A DNA stretch of 64,000 nt from Schizochytrium sp. TIO01 (lineage: Eukaryota; Sar; Bigyra; Thraustochytrida; Thraustochytriidae). The translations under genes and the position numbers were made by a program. Location: assembly GCA_004764695.1 (NCBI GenBank), contig SMSO01000031.1, positions 2,031,048 to 2,095,047 of the forward strand, given 5' to 3'. This document shows positions 59,179 to 64,000 of the stretch, one piece after another (positions within the stretch are counted from its first letter, which is position 1; the number at the start of each line of letters is the position of its first letter). The notes below the pieces were generated by a model. That model was not told the origin of the DNA, did no database searches, and saw only the letters and a program-made list of their open reading frames with translations.

Positions 59179-59745
59179 TCAATCTTCCTCGTCAAGTTTA
59201 AGGAGATCAGTAATTTCATTGAGCATGTCTTGCAGGTCCCTGAGAGGCACATTCTTAGATGGGAATACTAGTTTGAGCTTTCCTTGTGAAGGTGGCATGA
59301 TGAGGGCTAGAAAACATCTCACACGGCACCAGTGAATAGCTTCGTGTATGACGACGCCATTGATCTGACCTAGCGGTACGATTTCTCGTTGCACAAGTTT
59401 TTCTCCCGCCCAGGTTTCCATCTGGACACCAATATTTGGAATGATGATCAATTTTTCAACGTCACTATGCGGCGCACTGATAAATTTTAAAGCAATAACT
59501 ACGGCTACTGCAATTGCCACGCATACTGCTCCCGAAAGGCTGTCGCCCCTGCTTCCAAGGATTTCTAAGCTTGCCGAAGGAGTATCTCCAGCAACGATGG
59601 CTAACGCGAGGGCTGCGATGCCAGTTGCCAAGACCCCAGATAATATGCTCAACGTTGGGGATCCTCCAGATAGCACAGACACAGCATATCCGCGCGCCCT
59701 GGAGTGCGGTACTGGCGTAAAGCACTCAACTTTAGCGCGAGCCAT
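59179..59745 (-). CDS. PIGH: GPI N-acetylglucosaminyltransferase subunit PIG-H
   Basis: PIG-H is a small ER subunit of the complex that transfers GlcNAc to phosphatidylinositol, the first step of GPI-anchor synthesis. The C-terminal half matches the family: EKLIIIPNIGVQMETWAG, VPLGQINGVVIHEAIHWCRV and LVFPSKNVPLRDLQDMLNEI. Two hydrophobic segments precede it (SILSGVLATGIAALALAIV and VCVAIAVAVVIALKFI), as in the hairpin-anchored homologues. The frame stays open upstream to 59904, but that part begins with TTG and translates a poly(A)/poly(T) tract. The ATG at 59745 gives 188 aa, the same length as the human protein, so it is preferred; an ATG at 59865 is the alternative. It is divergent from the FHA gene. 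Confidence 0.85.
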   Translation of the reverse strand: MARAKVECFTPVPHSRARGYAVSVLSGGSPTLSILSGVLATGIAALALAIVAGDTPSASLEILGSRGDSLSGAVCVAIAVAVVIALKFISAPHSDVEKLIIIPNIGVQMETWAGEKLVQREIVPLGQINGVVIHEAIHWCRVRCFLALIMPPSQGKLKLVFPSKNVPLRDLQDMLNEITDLLKLDEED

Positions 59746-60348
59746 CTCGATGACGCTTTGTTTGTGACAGTCATCCTTGCCATTGAACCGATTTCCTTCA
59801 TTAATCTTTTTCTTTCCGAAAGAAAAAAAAAAAACGTTTTTACCAAATAGATCATCGATCATCATGTGCTCGGAAGTAATCTGATGGTTACTCCAATTTA
59901 GCAACCTAATTTAGGATATTCTAAAAGATAGTGGCAATCGTGATGCATGCGCACTCATGCGATTCAGGTATTGAGCAACTGAGATTTTCGAAGGCCTCTT
60001 CTATCATGACCGAGTCCATTAAAAGTAATTTAAGTACGTGGGGTAGGTATATTTATTTATTGAAATCGATACAAAACCAAACCTCGTTGTAATTGATGCC
60101 TCGTTTTACAGCCTCATCTTCTCCACATCATTTCTCCAATCAAGCCAACGGCGTTTCCAAAGTTACGGCATTACACCAAGCTTTTAAAAACGTGTATTAA
60201 TACACATGCTTCCAAGGATGAAAAATGCGCTTTACTTTGACTGATGAATTAATATGGTGTAGTTATCCAATTTGCTGATCAAAAACAAACTACAACGCCG
60301 GCAGCGACGACACCGACGACAGCGCGTATATCGCACCACCCCACTACG
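59746..60348. promoter_or_regulatory. Divergent promoter region, PIG-H and FHA genes
   Basis: A 603-bp gap with a poly(A) tract at 59821-59833 close to the PIG-H start, otherwise AT-rich. No gene seen. Confidence 0.45.
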
Positions 60349-61596
60349 ATGGGATCGGATGACGAGGGAAGTGACACCAAGGCCCTCGAGCCGAACGCCG
60401 CGAGCGATTCCGTGGCAGCTAGCGGAGAGGTCAGCGATGGCGTCACTAAGTCTACAGAGACAAGCACGAAGGGTGGCAAAGGCGATAAAAAGGACACCAA
60501 AAAAGGCACCTCCGGGGATGCTGTAGCGTCTTCAGAGACAAAGACCAAGGTGAAGCCTGATTCCCCAAAGAACGACGATGTCAACAAACCCTCTGGAAAC
60601 AGCAGTGCCAAAAATGGCAAAACTGGCAAAAATGTCAAGAATGGCAAAAATGCTAAAACTTCGCCCAAGGATGCAAATGGTGAGGACTCACAAAATGTAG
60701 AAGAAAGCAAAACCTCTGGAGAAGGCAAATCGAATGCGGAAAATGGTACAAAGAAGAACTCGAGGGCGAATAAGAGAGGTTCAGATTCGCAGAACCCACC
60801 TCGAAAGAGGCCTAAAACAACCGTGGTCAAGAAAAGCGTGCCACCATCAGGAGCATACGCGAAGCTCGAGGGCAAAAATACCAAAACAAAAGAGGCCATC
60901 GTCGAGTTCATTACGCAGCTGCCTGCCACATTGGGTAAAAGTCCTGAATCGAGTGATACATCAAGAGAAGACTTTATTGGTCTGGGACAAGGTGCTGGAC
61001 TTGAGGAGGAACATGCTGTGATTGATTATGACCCCAAGAAAAGGGAATTTACGCTCAAAGTTTGTGGCGAGTCAGGCGTATTGGTAAACGGCAATCGCTA
61101 TGAGGGATCTAAAAAGGAGGTTGTAGTCTTACAGAACAAAGATCCTGTGAGAATTGCTGATGCCTGTTTTTACTTCTTGCTACCCACCTCTACCAAACCT
61201 ATCAAACCCACATTAACATATGCCGAGCTCGCTGAAGAGGCATTTCGCCGCGTTGGCCCTGGTGTGCCAATGAGTACACGTGAGATTGCAGAGGTTCTGC
61301 GCACTACCTACGCATATTATCAGGACGCACCCGGTCTTACAGGCAGTTTGCAGCAGGCTGTCCGTCGTTCCAAGGCCTTTGCAAAGGTAGGCATGATGAA
61401 ATCAGAGAAAAACAGCAATCAGCGCCAGGCTTTTCTGCTTGCCAGTGACGAATCAGACCTTGCCAAGGAGCTCAAAGAGCCTATGGAGGATGGTTCTGAT
61501 AGACCAATAAGCTGTGAGCCGGCCGAAAAACGAATTGCCGAACTGCAGGGAACACCACCTACAAAGTCGGCTACAGCTCAGGCCCCAGCTTCATAG
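60349..61596 (+). CDS. FHA-domain protein with forkhead-like winged helix
   Basis: A 415-aa protein. Residues 1-155 are Lys/Ser/Gly/Asn-rich and disordered, ending in a basic nuclear signal (RKRPKTTVVKK). Residues 169-280 form an FHA domain of the Fhl1/FOXK/plant FHA2 type: it opens with AYAKLEG, has EFTLKVCGESGVLVNG and ends FYFLLP. The phosphothreonine-binding residues are altered: LGR is LGK and the SxxH serine is Glu219 (EEEH, His222 kept). Residues ~287-364 (KPTLTYAELAEEAF, EIAEVLRTTYAYYQ, AFAKVG, RQAFLLAS) resemble a forkhead winged helix in position and pattern, but the recognition helix lacks the W.NSIRHNLS signature. A HARE-HTH domain is the alternative. A transcription or chromatin role is inferred. 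Confidence 0.82.
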   Translation: MGSDDEGSDTKALEPNAASDSVAASGEVSDGVTKSTETSTKGGKGDKKDTKKGTSGDAVASSETKTKVKPDSPKNDDVNKPSGNSSAKNGKTGKNVKNGKNAKTSPKDANGEDSQNVEESKTSGEGKSNAENGTKKNSRANKRGSDSQNPPRKRPKTTVVKKSVPPSGAYAKLEGKNTKTKEAIVEFITQLPATLGKSPESSDTSREDFIGLGQGAGLEEEHAVIDYDPKKREFTLKVCGESGVLVNGNRYEGSKKEVVVLQNKDPVRIADACFYFLLPTSTKPIKPTLTYAELAEEAFRRVGPGVPMSTREIAEVLRTTYAYYQDAPGLTGSLQQAVRRSKAFAKVGMMKSEKNSNQRQAFLLASDESDLAKELKEPMEDGSDRPISCEPAEKRIAELQGTPPTKSATAQAPAS

Positions 61597-62414
61597 ATGC
61601 CAGCATAAAGAGGAAAGGGAACACACATATCGTTTGATTCAACCCACCTTGTTGTGTGTATACTGCTTGTAAAGCGAAACAAGTATCAATTATATTTCAA
61701 CTACATGGATGTCTGAAATTATGCAAAGACCAACCAATCAAATACTAAAACGGACGAATTTTAAAACAACGCAGTTGAGGGTCATTTTCAAAACGATTTT
61801 TTTGTCTAGCCTTATTCTACGAGCATATGTGCTCAAATTATTGATGACCCTCGAACCATAGATAGTTAAGTCCAGGTCTTTCCCTCCAACCACTTATAAG
61901 TTGGCTTTGGGAGTTTGGTGTTTACTGTTTGCACTTAAAGCGCCACTATTTCATAAGTTTCTACTATCTTTCCTTACTTAGATTGGCATACATATGCTGT
62001 TGCTACGAAGTGCACCGCCATGGGATGCAGGGGGGGAGACTGCTTTCGTTGAACCTTCTAACGATCATATATTTCGTTTTGTATTTGGACTTTTGTTTGC
62101 TTAACGTAAGACTTGCCTGCGGCACGCAATCAGTGAATGCCATAGCTAGGAAACGCTGTCATAGCTTTCGAAACCAAAATATATACTTGAAATACGTCAA
62201 AAAGGAGATTTCATTCTACAGGAGCAGAATTAAAAAATCAATACAATTCATTTAAATTCATCTGATCAGAACTATTGTACATTTATTTTCAGAGAGACAA
62301 ACGTTCAAGTAATGTTCCACTAAAACCTTAGTGATTTAAACGAACTTCGTTTGGGCTGTCCCTTTTAGATGTCTCACACGGAAGATATATTTAACACCCG
62401 TCCTTCCACAGCGA
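61597..62414. other. Intergenic between convergent genes
   Basis: An 818-bp AT-rich 3'-3' gap. A 108-codon frame (61929-62255) shows no features. No gene seen. Confidence 0.5.
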
Positions 62415-63593
62415 TCATGCTGGCTCCACACTTCCAATTGGTGACCTTGGGCCATGCCCAGCAAAGCCCAAATGTTCAGGCCAATGAGATGTAACCCGTT
62501 GCATATCCTTGATTGCAGATCGCTTCTTGGATATTTCTTTCCTACGACGACTCCTTGACAGCTGATCACGACGGATCTGGATGTAGCGAATGAATTTAAT
62601 GCTATATCCAAAAGCTTGAGAGGCAATCCAAACAACAACAAACGTCATATTTACACTCAAAGTGTTCGTGAGTAGAACAGAATAGTATCTGCTAAAAAGC
62701 TGTTGGAATTGATTCGGTGCACCAGTTAAGTATCCAGTCTGAGCCGAGGATCCACAGCCTTGGATACTCTGCTCTGGTGGCCCGAGAAGCGTAACGGTAT
62801 ACTCTGGTACGTCCTGAGTAAAAGTTATTCCGGTACAGTACGTACTGGTCATACCAATACTGAGCATCTCAAAGTACTCTTCATCAATGATGCAAACACA
62901 GCTACCCTCAAGGGTGTAATATGGGCAATCTCTAGTTAAGTTAGTGACACTGGAGCATCTCGCGAGACTGCGAAAAGCCCAACCCCTATTTACACAGCAG
63001 TTCTGAAACATGGCTGCTGTTAGGTCATTGACCTTTTGTGCATCTTCGTCAGTGAGCTGTTTGCTCGCTGAGCGGCCAACTGAACGAACTGTGCGACCAG
63101 TGTTGAGCAGAACTTGAGTGGATGAAATAAATACTGCGTAGACCATGACTGTAAGAATCAGCAGCACCACGTTGATGAGCTTCCTGACAACATCCCTTCT
63201 TGGGGATTTGGACAAGCTTAGTGTGAGAACCACAAGGTAGAGACCGAGAGCTACTGTAGGCGCGAAAATTGGCCATGTAACAAGATGCAAGTACAAGGTA
63301 CTGAGCACTTCCATTCTAAAGAAAACCACGGCTGTATAAATTTGCAAAACAAAGAGACACACAGCAAATGCAAATGCCTGTATTCTCAGTGTTGAAAGGT
63401 ACCTATCAATCCACCTTTGGCAGCATGTTCTCGTGCACCTGCAGCGTTTTCCCTGGTCGCGTGAAGATCGTCGCCGTCCTTGGAGCTCTTTGCGAGTCCC
63501 TCTACTCGGTGACTCGCCTCCGGCAAGTGCCTCAAACTCTTCTTGGCTGAAGCTGCTCGGCTGCGAGAAGAGCCTCGATGGTGCCGAGGACAT
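62415..63593 (-). CDS. Tetraspanin-like four-pass membrane protein
   Basis: A 392-aa protein starting at the ATG at 63593 (upstream frame has only a TTG). Residues 1-65 are a basic, Ser-rich cytosolic tail ending in a Cys cluster (CRCTRTCC) suited to palmitoylation. Three hydrophobic segments follow (QAFAFAVCLFVLQIYTAVVF; FAPTVALGLYLVVLTLSL; LINVVLLILTVMVYAVFI). A ~150-residue extracellular loop contains the tetraspanin-style CC motif (FQNCCVNRGW) and eight or more further cysteines. A fourth segment (NMTFVVVWIASQAFGYSI) and a basic C-terminal tail complete it. Topology and the CC motif support a tetraspanin relative, but CCG and PXSC are not exact, so membership is tentative. A plasma-membrane organiser role is inferred. 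Confidence 0.7.
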   Translation of the reverse strand: MSSAPSRLFSQPSSFSQEEFEALAGGESPSRGTRKELQGRRRSSRDQGKRCRCTRTCCQRWIDRYLSTLRIQAFAFAVCLFVLQIYTAVVFFRMEVLSTLYLHLVTWPIFAPTVALGLYLVVLTLSLSKSPRRDVVRKLINVVLLILTVMVYAVFISSTQVLLNTGRTVRSVGRSASKQLTDEDAQKVNDLTAAMFQNCCVNRGWAFRSLARCSSVTNLTRDCPYYTLEGSCVCIIDEEYFEMLSIGMTSTYCTGITFTQDVPEYTVTLLGPPEQSIQGCGSSAQTGYLTGAPNQFQQLFSRYYSVLLTNTLSVNMTFVVVWIASQAFGYSIKFIRYIQIRRDQLSRSRRRKEISKKRSAIKDMQRVTSHWPEHLGFAGHGPRSPIGSVEPA

Positions 63594-64000
63594 CCTCGCC
63601 GCTCGCAATATGAGATCGCGTGAGTGTTAGATGCCGCTCACGACGGTCTCGCGGCACGGCAACATATCAATCTACATTGAACATTGAGCATTGAACATCA
63701 AGTGAGCTCTTTATTTTATAAAAAGTTGTTAGTCTATCCTACTCGTAGGACCTATTAGGCACTATTACTTACAACGAGATAGATAGTAATAATGATTCTA
63801 GGTAGGTACTAGTACGTACTACTTTCAATTTAATGCATCACATTAATGTCTTACTTGACAAATTCGATACGGTGAACTTGAACGAAGCCAACTCCAGGAT
63901 CCTCTTCAAGACTCCTTGCGCCAAGACAACGTTGCCCACAAATTCATCACCATAGCTTTGACTAGTGCAGCAACACGCAGGTCTCGCTCCCGGCGCTTGA
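63594..64000. other. Right-edge intergenic
   Basis: This is the upstream region of the tetraspanin-like gene. It has a CATTGAACATTGAGCATTGAACAT direct repeat near 63674 (unit ATTGA(A/G)C) and TAGGTA elements near 63800. A 53-codon minus-strand frame open to the window edge (63838-64000) could be the 3' end of a neighbouring gene, with no recognisable content. Confidence 0.35.

Noticed and set aside
59746-59904. 53-residue N-terminal extension of PIG-H
   Set aside because: Starts at TTG, translates a poly(A)/poly(T) tract, and would exceed the family length.
63833-64000. A 40-codon plus-strand ATG frame and an opposing 53-codon minus-strand frame open to the edge
   Set aside because: They overlap each other, are too short, and neither shows a family motif.

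Overview
The window looks like nuclear DNA of an intron-poor unicellular eukaryote. Every confident gene is one long open frame, the largest 10.1 kb. The proteins are purely eukaryotic: gamma-secretase APH-1, derlin, PIG-H, peroxisomal ether-lipid synthase, LIM, FHA, DIX and auxilin-type J domains. Intergenic DNA is AT-rich and full of tetranucleotide microsatellites. My best inference is a stramenopile of the labyrinthulomycete/thraustochytrid type. That placement is inferred from gene structure and content, not from a marker gene, and an oomycete or another SAR protist is not excluded.

Layout. 1-9 kb: a 5'-truncated leucine-rich-repeat protein (+), APH-1 (-), and a 1200-aa coiled-coil protein (+). 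9.2-10.2 kb: fructose-1,6-bisphosphatase (-). 10.2-17.4 kb: a 7-kb gene desert with GATT, GAAA, CAAT and CATTCATTT repeats. 17.4-21.5 kb: alkyl-DHAP synthase (-) and a divergent DyP-like peroxidase (+) facing away from each other across a 561-bp gap that holds a perfect 10-bp inverted repeat. 21.9-32.0 kb: one giant secreted cysteine-rich protein (-) with four tandem ~136-aa units, a DUF4215-type repeat, EGF modules and a hydrophobic C-terminus. 34.2-41.4 kb: a charged coiled-coil protein (+), an LRRC40-like protein (-) and UDP-glucose pyrophosphorylase (-). 42.9-50.8 kb: derlin (+), a LIM protein (-) and a DIX plus auxilin-J protein (-). 50.8-54.8 kb: a second repeat-rich desert. 54.8-63.6 kb: a CDP-alcohol phosphotransferase/cytidylyltransferase fusion (+), a zinc-ribbon protein (-), PIG-H (-), an FHA plus winged-helix protein (+) and a tetraspanin-like protein (-).

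There is no operon logic. Genes alternate strand in convergent and divergent pairs. Recurrent themes are membrane lipids and ER functions (alkyl-DHAP synthase, phospholipid fusion, PIG-H, derlin, APH-1) and sugar metabolism (FBPase, UGPase). The most unusual items are: the phospholipid fusion, whose phosphotransferase half has lost the last catalytic aspartate while the cytidylyltransferase half looks intact; the DIX-auxilin combination; the FHA/forkhead-like protein; and the giant repeat protein. Several starts were moved to the first ATG because the upstream part of the open frame contains only TTG or GTG.
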